A program made the translations under genes and the position numbers. A stretch of 64,000 nt of DNA from NCBI RefSeq assembly GCF_001921825.1, contig NZ_MSJL01000003.1, positions 1 through 64,000 on the forward strand, given 5' to 3'. The notes beneath the pieces are model-generated. The model saw only the letters and a program-made list of their open reading frames with translations, was not told the origin of the DNA and did not search any database. Positions 8,582 to 17,600 of the stretch are shown piece by piece; position 1 is the stretch's first letter, and every line of letters starts with the position of its first letter. The stretch is from Streptococcus acidominimus (GTDB taxonomy: Bacteria; Bacillota; Bacilli; Lactobacillales; Streptococcaceae).

Positions 8582-9346
8582 GTGGAGAAAAAGAAAATAG
8601 CAGCACAACTCTATTCCGTTCGCAAGGAATTGGCTAGGAATCCAGATGAGACTTTTAAAGCATTGAAAGAAATTGGATTTGAGGCTGTGCAGTTGGATGG
8701 AATGTGTGGTCACTCTCCTCAGGAAATCAAGTCATTAGTAGATCGCTATGGTTTTGAGATTGCAGGAATGCATATTGAGCATGACCGCTTCTTTCATGAT
8801 ATTGATGGAATTATTGCAGAAGCTCTTCTCTTCAATTGCAAGACGATCTACGATAAGTACATTGATGATGAAGAGCAGCATGTGGAGGGCTATATCAAGA
8901 CCAAGCGGCAGCTTTTAAGGGTTCAAGAACGGTTGAGAGGGAGTGGTTTTCGTATTGGTCTCCATTGCCCAGAGTATGACTTTAACAATCAGATAGAGGG
9001 AGTGACAGTGTTAGACTATATTACCGCTCCAGAGTATGGTCTAGGCATCTATGCTGAGCCAGATACGTATTGGGTATCTGCTGCAGGCAGGGACCCTGTG
9101 GAAGAGTTTAAAAAATTCTCTCATCGTGCTCCTATCGTGCACCTTAAGGACTATATAAAAGGCTATGACCCAAAAGATATGGCTCATAATCTGACAGAGT
9201 TGGGTAGTGGCGATGTAGACTTTGAAGAAATCGTTGGCTGGGGAGAAGCAAATGGCGTAGAGTATTACTGTATCGAACAAGATTACTCGAAGATTGGAAT
9301 GCTACATAGCTTAGCAAAAAGTTTTGAATATTTACGGTCAATTTAA
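8582..9346 (+). CDS. Sugar phosphate isomerase/epimerase-like TIM barrel
   Basis: The 254-residue protein belongs to the xylose-isomerase-like TIM barrels (AP endonuclease 2 superfamily). It starts KIAAQLYSVRKEL, with acidic and His ligands in GLHCPEYDF, IYAEPDTYWV, VHLKDY and YYCIEQD. Start GTG, 5 bases after the reductase. The family isomerises or dehydrates sugars and inositols; the exact substrate cannot be read from the sequence. Context points to processing of the sugar imported by the adjacent ABC system. Confidence 0.8.
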   Translation: MEKKKIAAQLYSVRKELARNPDETFKALKEIGFEAVQLDGMCGHSPQEIKSLVDRYGFEIAGMHIEHDRFFHDIDGIIAEALLFNCKTIYDKYIDDEEQHVEGYIKTKRQLLRVQERLRGSGFRIGLHCPEYDFNNQIEGVTVLDYITAPEYGLGIYAEPDTYWVSAAGRDPVEEFKKFSHRAPIVHLKDYIKGYDPKDMAHNLTELGSGDVDFEEIVGWGEANGVEYYCIEQDYSKIGMLHSLAKSFEYLRSI

Positions 9347-9363
9347 AAAGTGAGGAAATAGAG

Positions 9364-10617
9364 ATGAAAAACAGATCAAGGTGGACATTGCTGGGTGGCG
9401 TATTGCTAGGAGGAGCCTTGCTTAGTGCTTGTGCCAGTAGCTCGGCACCATCAAGTAACAAGGTATCCTTATCCATTAACTATTACCATGGTGCCATCAG
9501 TGATACAGCGATTGAAAATGCCAAGAAGGCATTTCCAGATTATGAATTGAATTTCAAGCAACTTCCAGCAAATGGAGATTTTGATACAAAATTGAAAGCC
9601 AGTCTCAATTCAACGTCCGCTCCAGATATCACAGCTATCAATAGCAACATTGCAGACTATATTCCTTATAGTGACCGCTTTGTAAACTTGCTGGACTACG
9701 GCACCGCTGATTTGGCTCAAGACTATGTTGAGTGGAAATGGGATTCTTGTTTTACTAATGATAAATCAGCACAGATCGCTCTACCGCTTGATATTGGCCC
9801 AACTGCCCTCTTCTACAATACAGATGCCTTTCAAAAAGCTGGATTACCAACAGATGATCAGGCAGTCAGCGAGTTGTTGATTAGTGATGAGGCTTATATG
9901 GAAGCAGCTAAACAGATGAAGGAGAAGGCAGATATGCCGATGTTCCAATCGTCAGTATCTCTTCTTCGACAACGCTATCGCGCGATGACCCAGCATATCT
10001 ATGATAAAGATGACAACTTGACTTATGCCGACGGTCAATTGAAAAAGGCATGGGATTATGCTGTTATGGCAGAGAAGAATGGCTATACCCTTGGCGCAAA
10101 GGGGAACAGTGCTGAAGGTGCAAATTCTGTTCAACGAGGTCTATTTGGCGGTATGATTGAAGCATCTTGGGGAATCAATGATTTGGCAGAAGATGGTGCT
10201 TCTCCTAAGCAATGGTTAGTGGCTAAATCTCCTTTCTTGCCATCAAACTATGGCGGTTCTTATCTAGCAGTTATTAAGACGACAGCTCATCCAAAAGAAG
10301 CGGCTGATGTTGTGAAGTATCTCACCAATGAAGAAAGCCAGCGCGTAAACTATAAGGAGTTGGCCCTCTTTCCAGCCAATAAAAAGGTTTTTGATGATGA
10401 CTTTGCAAATGTAAAGCATGAACTATTCGGTGATGAGCAGTACAATCACTACTTTATCGAAGCGGCAAATGCCTTAGAATATATCCCCTTTGATCCACGT
10501 GAGTCTGCTGCCTTTGAAGCATTTGAAGATCAGATGACCCTCGTCGCAGAACAAGGAAAAGACCCCGAACAAGCATGGAATGACGCGAAGAAGAAAGTAG
10601 AAGAAATTTCTAAGTAA
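9364..10617 (+). CDS. Sugar ABC transporter substrate-binding lipoprotein
   Basis: The 417-residue extracellular solute-binding protein (family 1) has a lipoprotein signal: basic MKNRSR, a hydrophobic stretch and lipobox LLSAC with lipidated Cys23. A Ser-rich linker follows. NSNIADYIPYSDR, DIGPTALFYNTDAF and ASWGINDL fit sugar-binding homologues. It is anchored outside the membrane and delivers substrate to the two permeases downstream. It ends three bases before a mosaic repeat array that separates it from those permeases. Confidence 0.9.
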   Translation: MKNRSRWTLLGGVLLGGALLSACASSSAPSSNKVSLSINYYHGAISDTAIENAKKAFPDYELNFKQLPANGDFDTKLKASLNSTSAPDITAINSNIADYIPYSDRFVNLLDYGTADLAQDYVEWKWDSCFTNDKSAQIALPLDIGPTALFYNTDAFQKAGLPTDDQAVSELLISDEAYMEAAKQMKEKADMPMFQSSVSLLRQRYRAMTQHIYDKDDNLTYADGQLKKAWDYAVMAEKNGYTLGAKGNSAEGANSVQRGLFGGMIEASWGINDLAEDGASPKQWLVAKSPFLPSNYGGSYLAVIKTTAHPKEAADVVKYLTNEESQRVNYKELALFPANKKVFDDDFANVKHELFGDEQYNHYFIEAANALEYIPFDPRESAAFEAFEDQMTLVAEQGKDPEQAWNDAKKKVEEISK

Positions 10618-10714
10618 ATCAAGATACGAGAGCGTAAAGCAACTCCTGGACAAAATAGGAAATCGAAGCAGGTTGTCTTGCAACCAATGAGATTTATCTT
10701 TTTGTCAGAGAGTT

Positions 10715-11062
10715 GTAGCTCGAGTTCAGTTACCAAAGATACGAGGACGTCAAAAAGCGACCGAAAATTAGGAAACATGACGAAGAGATTAGAGAGAGTT
10801 TGCTTCGCAAACTTCTATTTCCCGCCTCCAAAGGTATCCCATACCTTTGGGGCTAGGAATGTTTATCCCTAAAGGGAGCCACAGCTGTAACTAGCTAAAG
10901 CTAGAACACCTGCGTCTCTTTTTTCCGAGGTTTTAGGCTGAACTCAATTCCCTAAGATACGAGAGCGTTTGACACGAGTTTCACTCGTTTTATCTCCAAC
11001 CTTCCACAGTCTATTCCTAGACTGTGGAAGCGAGCAAAGCAAAAATAGGAGTTTTGACGCAG
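10715..11062 (+). repeat. Direct repeat copy 1 of about 348 bp
   Basis: Begins GTAGCTCGAGTTCAGTTACC and ends near GGAGTTTTGACGCAG. The second copy starts 389 bases later, with only scattered substitutions and one-base indels. Confidence 0.85.
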
Positions 11063-11103
11063 AACCACAAGTTCTAGGAAAAACTATCTTTTTTGCACAG
11101 CTC

Positions 11104-11450
11104 GTAGCTCGAGTTCAGTTACCAAAGATACGAGGACGTCAAAAAAGCGACCGAAAATTAGGAAACATGACGAAGAAGCTAGAGAGAGTTTGCTTCGCAA
11201 ACTTCTATTTCCCGCCTCCAAAGGTATCCCATACCTTTGGAGCTAGGAATGTTTATCCCTAAAGGGAGCCACAGCTGTAACTAGCTAAAACTAGAACACC
11301 TGCGTCTCTTTTTTCCGAGCTTTTAGTCCGAGTTCAATTTTAAGATACGAGAGCGTTTGATACGAGTTTCACTCGTTTTATCTCCAACCTTCCACAGTCT
11401 ATTCCTAGACTGTGGAAGCGAGCAAAGCAAAAATAGGAGTTTTGACGCAG
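11104..11450 (+). repeat. Direct repeat copy 2 of about 347 bp
   Basis: Near-identical to 10715-11062. A third, partial set of the same modules follows to 11700. A tandem duplication this recent is a likely recombination and assembly hotspot. Confidence 0.85.
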
Positions 11451-11891
11451 AGTTTAGAGAGAGTTTGCTTCGCAAACTTCTATTTCTCGTCTCTAAAGGT
11501 ATACTATACCTTTAGAGCTAGGAAAAACTATCCCTAAAGGGAGCTACAACTGACACGAGTTTCACTCGTCCTATCTCCAACCTTCAACAGTCTATCCCTA
11601 GACTGTTCGACACGAGTTCCACTCGTTCTATCTCCTACCTCCAACAATCTCTCCCCAGATTGTTTTGACGAAAACTTCGTTTTCTTTATTTCCCACCTTC
11701 CCCAGTCTATTCCTAGACTGGGGAAGCAAATAGAACTTTGTTCTTTCTTGTTTTAAGGGAACGGGCTAAAAACCTCCACTGGAGCTTTTTACTTAGCGAG
11801 GTGAATGAACGACGTCAGAATTTGATTTTTGACGAGTATAAAATAATATGAAAAGACTATCTCTTTCTAAGAAGAGGTGAAAGGCAGGACC

Positions 11892-12779
11892 ATGAGTAAG
11901 AAAAAGGACATTGATAAGTATGCTCCCTATCTTTTCATTTCTCCATTTTATATCCTATTTTTGATCTTTGGTCTCTTCCCCATTATTTTCGCAGGGATTT
12001 TGGCCTTTCACAAATGGGATGGTCTGGGAGAAATGAGATTTGTCGGATGGGGAAATTTTATCCGATTGCTACATGATACGGATTTTTACCTATCTGTGAA
12101 AAACACATTGATTATTTGGGTGGTCGGCACCTTCCCCATGCTCTTTCTTGCTTTAGTGCTGGCGTTTATGCTGAATCTAAAGTTTGTGAAGCATAAAGAA
12201 TGGTTAAAGGCGATTTTCTTTCTCCCAAATGTTACCTCTGTTGTGGCAGTCACCATCTTATTTGGTCTGATTTTTTCCAATCTGGATGGTCTTGCCAACA
12301 GCTTGCTACAATTCCTAGGTCTGTCTCCTATAAAATGGGTGACCTCGACATTCTGGGTTCGAATTGTCATTGCACTTATCAATATCTGGATGTACCTAGG
12401 GTATAATACGATTATTTACCTGACTGGAATCATGAAGATTCCTAAGGATTATTATGAGGCAGCCATTATGGATGGGGCGACCAATTTTCAAATTTTCCGA
12501 TACATTACGATTCCCCAACTAAAGCCGATTATCTTATTTACAGTGATGATGTCGACAATTGGTGGCTTGCAGGTATTTTCAGAAGCACAGGTTCTAGTAC
12601 CGCAAGGAGCGACACCAGAGGGTGGCGCAATGACCATTGTCTATTACCTGTATCATGCTGCTTTTTCAAATAATGATTATGGATATGGGTCAGCGCTTGC
12701 TTGGGCCTTGGTGATCATTATCATGATTTTCTCGTTATTAAACTGGTATTTGACGACCTATCGTATCAAGGGAGAATAG
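11892..12779 (+). CDS. Sugar ABC transporter permease (MalF/UgpA-like)
   Basis: Inner-membrane permease of 295 residues with six predicted helices; the first is LFISPFYILFLIFGLFPIIF. The EAA loop appears as YYEAAIMDGATNFQIFRYIT, the contact for the ATPase. I prefer ATG 11892; a GTG at 11877 is in frame and nearer to AGAAGAGG, so the start is uncertain. It is followed by the second permease after 2 bases. The ATPase is absent from the locus, so a shared MsmK-type ATPase elsewhere is likely. Confidence 0.9.
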   Translation: MSKKKDIDKYAPYLFISPFYILFLIFGLFPIIFAGILAFHKWDGLGEMRFVGWGNFIRLLHDTDFYLSVKNTLIIWVVGTFPMLFLALVLAFMLNLKFVKHKEWLKAIFFLPNVTSVVAVTILFGLIFSNLDGLANSLLQFLGLSPIKWVTSTFWVRIVIALINIWMYLGYNTIIYLTGIMKIPKDYYEAAIMDGATNFQIFRYITIPQLKPIILFTVMMSTIGGLQVFSEAQVLVPQGATPEGGAMTIVYYLYHAAFSNNDYGYGSALAWALVIIIMIFSLLNWYLTTYRIKGE

Positions 12780-12781
12780 GT

Positions 12782-13606
12782 ATGGGAAATAAGACCTTTC
12801 GATTATTTGTGAGAATTTTTTTAGGAATTGGTGCGCTGGTATCGATTTTCCCATTTTACTGGATGTTGGTGATGGCGAGTAAGCAGAATAAGGAAATCTA
12901 TCAGATTCCCCCAGATCTACTACTGGGTTCTGAATTGTTTCATAACATTGAGACTGTTTTTAGAGAGACAGCCTTCTTCCATTCGCTGTTCAATACCCTT
13001 TTTATTGCGATTATATCAACTGTGCTTATCTTGTTCTTTGATTCTTTGGCAGGATTCGCTTTCGCCAAGTTAAGGTTTAAAGGCAAGGGGTTCTTATTTA
13101 CATTTCTATTAGGAACCATGATGATTCCGGGACAGCTAAACATCATCCCATCTTTCTATTTGATGGACAAGCTAGGTTGGGTCGGTTCCTATAAGGCACT
13201 GATTATTCCAGGAATGGCCAACGCCTTTGGTATTTTTTGGCTCAAGCAGTACTGTACGGATGCGATTCCCGACAGCCTCATTGAATCAGCCAAGCTAGAT
13301 GGTTGTTCAGCTTTTAAAGTATATGTTGCAATTGCACTTCCTATCATGAAACCAGCGCTAGCTTTCTTGGCTTTGTATTCGTTTATGGGCTCATGGAATG
13401 ACTATATGTGGCCCCTGATTATTTTGAACGATGAATCAAAGTACACCTTGATGTTGGCGCTCACTCAATTAAAAGGTCTCTACACGGTTAATTATCCCTT
13501 GGTCATTACAGGAACGCTACTGGCAACGATTCCGCTCTTGCTTGTTTTTGCGGTCTTTAGTAGGCAGTTGATTACGGGTATTACAGAAGGGGCTGTGAAG
13601 CAGTAG
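12782..13606 (+). CDS. Sugar ABC transporter permease (MalG/UgpE-like)
   Basis: Second membrane subunit, 274 residues with about six helices. EAA loop: LIESAKLDGCSAFKVYVAIA. The ATG at 12782 lies 2 bases after the first permease and agrees with the usual MG-FRL N-terminus. N-terminal IFPFYWMLVMASK is typical of the family. Works as a heterodimer with the preceding gene and the lipoprotein at 9364. Confidence 0.9.
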   Translation: MGNKTFRLFVRIFLGIGALVSIFPFYWMLVMASKQNKEIYQIPPDLLLGSELFHNIETVFRETAFFHSLFNTLFIAIISTVLILFFDSLAGFAFAKLRFKGKGFLFTFLLGTMMIPGQLNIIPSFYLMDKLGWVGSYKALIIPGMANAFGIFWLKQYCTDAIPDSLIESAKLDGCSAFKVYVAIALPIMKPALAFLALYSFMGSWNDYMWPLIILNDESKYTLMLALTQLKGLYTVNYPLVITGTLLATIPLLLVFAVFSRQLITGITEGAVKQ

Positions 13607-13615
13607 ATACGATAG

Positions 13616-13681
13616 TATAGTCATTTAGTTTACCTTTTATAGTCATTTAGTTTACCTTTTATAGTCACTTAGTTTATATTT
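13616..13681 (+). repeat. Three tandem 22-bp units
   Basis: The unit TATAGTCATTTAGTTTACCT plus TT is present twice exactly (13616-13637, 13638-13659) and a third time with changes. The unit is the left terminal repeat of the MITE-like element that starts here, so the end of that element has been amplified. Confidence 0.8.
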
Positions 13682-13819
13682 TTATTACTTCGTTAACTCG
13701 TCTTGCTGTACTATTGAGAAAAGTTACACTTTTCTTATCTATCACTTGAAATAGTTATCAACTATTTCAACTACCTGCGACTCGTTGCCTAGTACTAAAA
13801 ATAAACTAAACGCTATATA
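13660..13819. mobile_element. MITE-like element, copy 1
   Basis: Left end TATAGTCACTTAGTTTATAT and right end AATAAACTAAACGCTATATA are imperfect terminal inverted repeats. Interior blocks TACTTCGTTAACTCGTCTTG and ATAGTTATCAACTATTTCAA recur in copies 2-4. No ORF. After it, to 13960, come mosaic repeat blocks including GAGCTACGAGCT and CCTCCACAGGAGCTTTT. Confidence 0.6.
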
Positions 13820-14028
13820 ATTGAACACGAGCTACGAGCTGTGAAAAAAGAGCGAGAACTGTTTCAGTTTTAGCTGATGATGGCTCTTTAGGAAATAGGC
13901 TGAAAACCTCCACAGGAGCTTTTCACTTGTCAAAAGTCGCAGGTGGTGCTGGGTTCAGTTGCTTTTTACCGCTCTCCATATCTTGGGTTTGTCAGGCGGT
14001 GATTGGGTGATTGATAGAAGAGTAGAAG

Positions 14029-14598
14029 ATGATGAAAGAAAAAGTAATGAGGTGGCAAGCAGGCTTGCTGGATACCATTATCGTGAGCGTGATGGTGGTG
14101 TTCGGCTTAGTGACGCTACTTGGCGGTGTGTATGGTCTATTGAGTGCCTTTGTCTACCTAGCTCCTCTGTCAGATGGCAAGTGGAGAGTGATGAGGAATA
14201 AAAAGGTTATTCTTGTTTGTGTAGGAGCGCAATTGCTTGTGTATGCCCTCCTGCTCATTCTTTTCTTAAACCTTCAACTTCTTCCTGTACTGCCGAAAGC
14301 TCTGGTTGTCGTGATTAGTTTTTTACTGACGGTGCTAGGTGTGGTCAGCTTTTCACTCCTGACAATAGCAATATGGCAATTGGCAAGAGGTCATGATCCG
14401 TCTAGGCTTCTTCTTTATCAGGGTGTTCAAGGCTTTATTCTAGGAGTTCCATATTGGATTGGTCTCTTTATTTTGCTGCTAGCAGTTATTTTGGCAGTGA
14501 TGGCTTATCCACCATGTCTGGTGGTAGTGGTAGGTGCCTTTCTTCAACTGCTCAATAAGACGAGTGAGCAGCTGATGTTAGGAAGAAGAGAGCCATAG
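14029..14598 (+). CDS. Unrecognised integral membrane protein
   Basis: The 189-residue protein is strongly hydrophobic, with about four to five membrane segments (roughly 13-45, 58-85, 88-115, 140-170). I recognise no family motif. It lies between the ABC permeases and the alpha-mannosidase in the same direction, with no terminator between it and the mannosidase. YesL-like helper membrane proteins occur in similar sugar operons, but the conserved residues of that family are not evident. Start at ATG 14029 or 14032. Confidence 0.6.
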   Translation: MMKEKVMRWQAGLLDTIIVSVMVVFGLVTLLGGVYGLLSAFVYLAPLSDGKWRVMRNKKVILVCVGAQLLVYALLLILFLNLQLLPVLPKALVVVISFLLTVLGVVSFSLLTIAIWQLARGHDPSRLLLYQGVQGFILGVPYWIGLFILLLAVILAVMAYPPCLVVVVGAFLQLLNKTSEQLMLGRREP

Positions 14599-14685
14599 TG
14601 CTCTGTGAATGGTCCCTTTGTTTTTCATGGAGTATAAAATGATGGACATGCAGATAAAGCGAGAAAAAGTTCAAGGAGCTAGAAA

Positions 14686-17600
14686 ATGAGTTTATTTTAT
14701 CGAACAGAGAAGCTACGCGCTCGGATCAGTGAGTTAGAAAACTACCGCTTTCATACGATTCAAGTGATTTCAGAATGGAAATTATTAGAGGATCGGTCCA
14801 AGCAAGAAAAATACCCTCCCTCTCCCTTTGTAACTACTGCTTCCTTTGTCCTAGGAGACAGCTGGAAAGGGAGAGATTACTACTTGTGGATCCAGCAAGA
14901 AATCACAGTACCGGATGAAGATGACCTGTATCTATACTTGGATTTTGGTCATACTGGCGGTGGCTATAATTCGGGCTTTGAATCTCTTTTATTTATTAAT
15001 CGGGACATTTACCAAGGGGTTGATGCTAACCATAAGGAAGTCAGGTTGGCGGAGGGCTATCGCAATCAGACCATCATACTTTCGCTCAAGTTGTGGTCGG
15101 GCTTAGAAGGTGGTGGCGAAGAAAAAATCCAGACACATGAATTTCGGAGAGCCGATCTGTGCCGTCTGAACCCTTCAGTAGATGGCTTGATCTATCATGC
15201 GGATATACTATATAAGACAATGGTAGAGTTGGGAGAAAACAATCCGCTCTACCATCGTTATTCTACTCTCCTACACCAGACCTTCCAATTGCTGGATTGG
15301 TCAGAACCCGGCAGTGAGGCTTTTTTTCAATCGGTAGAAAGTGCCTACCACTATCTCAAAACAGAGCTATACTCCATGCCCAAAGATAGCCCGATTACAG
15401 TGACAACAATTGGGCATACCCATATTGATGTGGCTTGGTTGTGGAGGCTCAAACATACTCGGGAAAAGGTGGCAAGGAGTTTTGCGACGGTGCTCCGCTT
15501 GATGGAAGAGTACCCTGACTATATCTTCTTGCAGACCCAGCCACAACTCTATCAGTTTATCAAAGAAGACTATCCAGAACTTTTTGAAAAAATCAAGGAG
15601 CGCGTGGCGGAGGGGCGCTGGGAAGTTGATGGTGCTATGTGGCTCGAAGCGGATTGTAACATTCCGTCAGGAGAATCGTTGACCAGACAAATCTTACATG
15701 GTTCCCAGTTCATTCGCAAGGAATTTCAAAAAGAGATCCACTACCTCTGGTTGCCGGATGTATTTGGCTATTCGTGGGCACTGCCACAAATCTTGAAAAA
15801 GACGGGTATCGCTACCTTTATGACAACGAAGATTAGTTGGAATCAGTTCAATCGAATGCCTCATGATACCTTTATCTGGAAAGGCTTGGATGGCTCTGAA
15901 GTCTTGACACATTTTATTACAACGCCTGAACCGGGGGAAGAAAATGAATGGGAGTCCAACTGGTATTATACCTACAATGGCGAATTAGAGCCAGAGACAG
16001 TTCTAGGGGTCTATGAAGCCTATCGGGACAAAATAATCCATCAAAACCCGCTCATCTCTTATGGATTCGGGGATGGTGGAGGCGGTGTCACGCGAGAGAT
16101 GCTGGAAAAACGCAGGGTTATGGATCAAGTACCCGGTCTGCCACATGTAAAGACGGGGCGAGCCGACGACTATTTTGCGGCATTGCAAGAAACCTTTCAG
16201 ACCACCTCAAACTATGTTCATACATGGGATGGGGAACTCTACCTAGAGTACCATAGAGGAACCTATACTTCTCAAGCCTTTGTGAAAAAGACCAATCGGC
16301 AGTGTGAATTACTCCTACGCAGATTGGAATACCTCTTCTCCTTGTTAGAAATCAAAGGGAATGCCAACTATCCGCAAGAGGAATTATATACCCTGTGGGA
16401 AACGGTTCTACGCAATCAATTTCATGATATTATACCCGGCTCATCAATCAAAGAGGTCTATCAGGATTATCGCCTAGAGATGGGCAATGTGCTGGACAGG
16501 TGCGAGCGATTACTAAGCGAACTAACAAGGTCTTCCACAGGTATTACGGTCTGCAACACCAGCACTTGGGAACGGACGTCTATCCTAGCCCTGCCACTGG
16601 CACCTGCTGGTTATGCCTACACAGATTCGGCAGGCAAGGCTTTGCTTAGCCATCAGACGGGAGATAAGACCTACGTTTTGATAGAAGGTCTTCCAGCTTA
16701 TGCTACGGACATTCTGCAAATAGCTCCGATTCAGATGCTTCCGAAAACCGAGATAGCAAGTGCGGAGATGACCTCCTTTTCTATTGAGAATGAATGGTAT
16801 CAGATTCAATGGAATGAGGAGGGGCATTTGACACGGATTTACGATAAAGAGTGTCAGAAAGAAGTGCTTGCGGGGCAAGGAAATGTCTTTCAGCTCTTTG
16901 AAGACAAGCCGATGAACTTTGACGCTTGGGATATTGATATTTTCTACCAAGAAAAATACAGGACATTGGTGGTGGATAGTATAGAAGTCCTACCGACCAA
17001 TCCGCTCTACGACAGTATTTGCTTCCGCTATCTCTTTGGGAAATCAAGTCTCCTGCAGGAGATGAGGCTCTATCATCATACAAAGCGGATAGACTTTGTG
17101 ACAGAAGTTGATTGGCAGGAGCGCCAGCAGTTGCTGAAAGTCAAATTTGACGTGAATATTCGAAACACCTATGCAACCTATGATATTCAATATGGGAATG
17201 TCCGCCGTGCAACGAACTGGAATACTAGCTGGGAACTAGCTAAATTTGAGTCGGTTGTTCACCAATGGGTTGATCTATCGCAGAGAGATTATGGGGTGAG
17301 CCTGCTCAATGATTCTAAATATGGTTGTGATGTCAAGGGGCAGACCCTACGCTTGAGCTTGTTAAAAGGAGCCATTTTTCCAGATCCGACAGCGGATATT
17401 GGCATGCACCAGTTTACTTATAGTCTTTATCCTCATAGGGGTGACGCGATTGAGGGAGAAACCGTAAAAGAAGCATGGGAAATCAATGATCCCTTGCTAA
17501 CTGTGAACGCAGCTCTTACAATGCCGAAGATAGCCATGACAGGTGGGAAGTATGTTGCCATGGATGCTTTTAAAAAAGCAGAAGATGGAGATGGCTACAT

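Larger units (their letters stand above)
10621..11760. repeat. Large mosaic hairpin-repeat array
   Basis: About 1.1 kb with no supportable gene, made of short perfect palindromes: AGTTTGCTTCGCAAACT (10797, 11187, 11462), CCAAAGGTAT with ATACCTTTGG (10828), ACGAGTTTCACTCGT, TCCCTAAAGGGA, CACAGTCTATTCCTAGACTG, and GACGAAAACTTCGTTTTC. Blocks are joined at CAAGATACGAG-type borders. Segment 10715-11062 is repeated almost exactly as 11104-11450. Long ORFs inside it only reflect the repeat. It splits the sugar ABC operon. Confidence 0.85.

Noticed and set aside
10678..11262. Two ORFs ending in the same peptide VSHTFGARNVYP
   Set aside because: They are read-through of the 348-bp repeat; identical protein ends only mirror the DNA repeat, and there are no ribosome sites.
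10621..11760. CRISPR array
   Set aside because: Repeats are palindromic modules of different lengths without regular spacers, and no cas genes are present.
13959..14201. 80-residue ORF before the membrane protein
   Set aside because: Overlaps the membrane-protein gene in another frame and begins in repeat sequence.
14642..14689. 15-codon ORF ending in an ATGA overlap with the alpha-mannosidase start
   Set aside because: Could be a leader peptide, but it has no clear ribosome site and the length is easily reached by chance.
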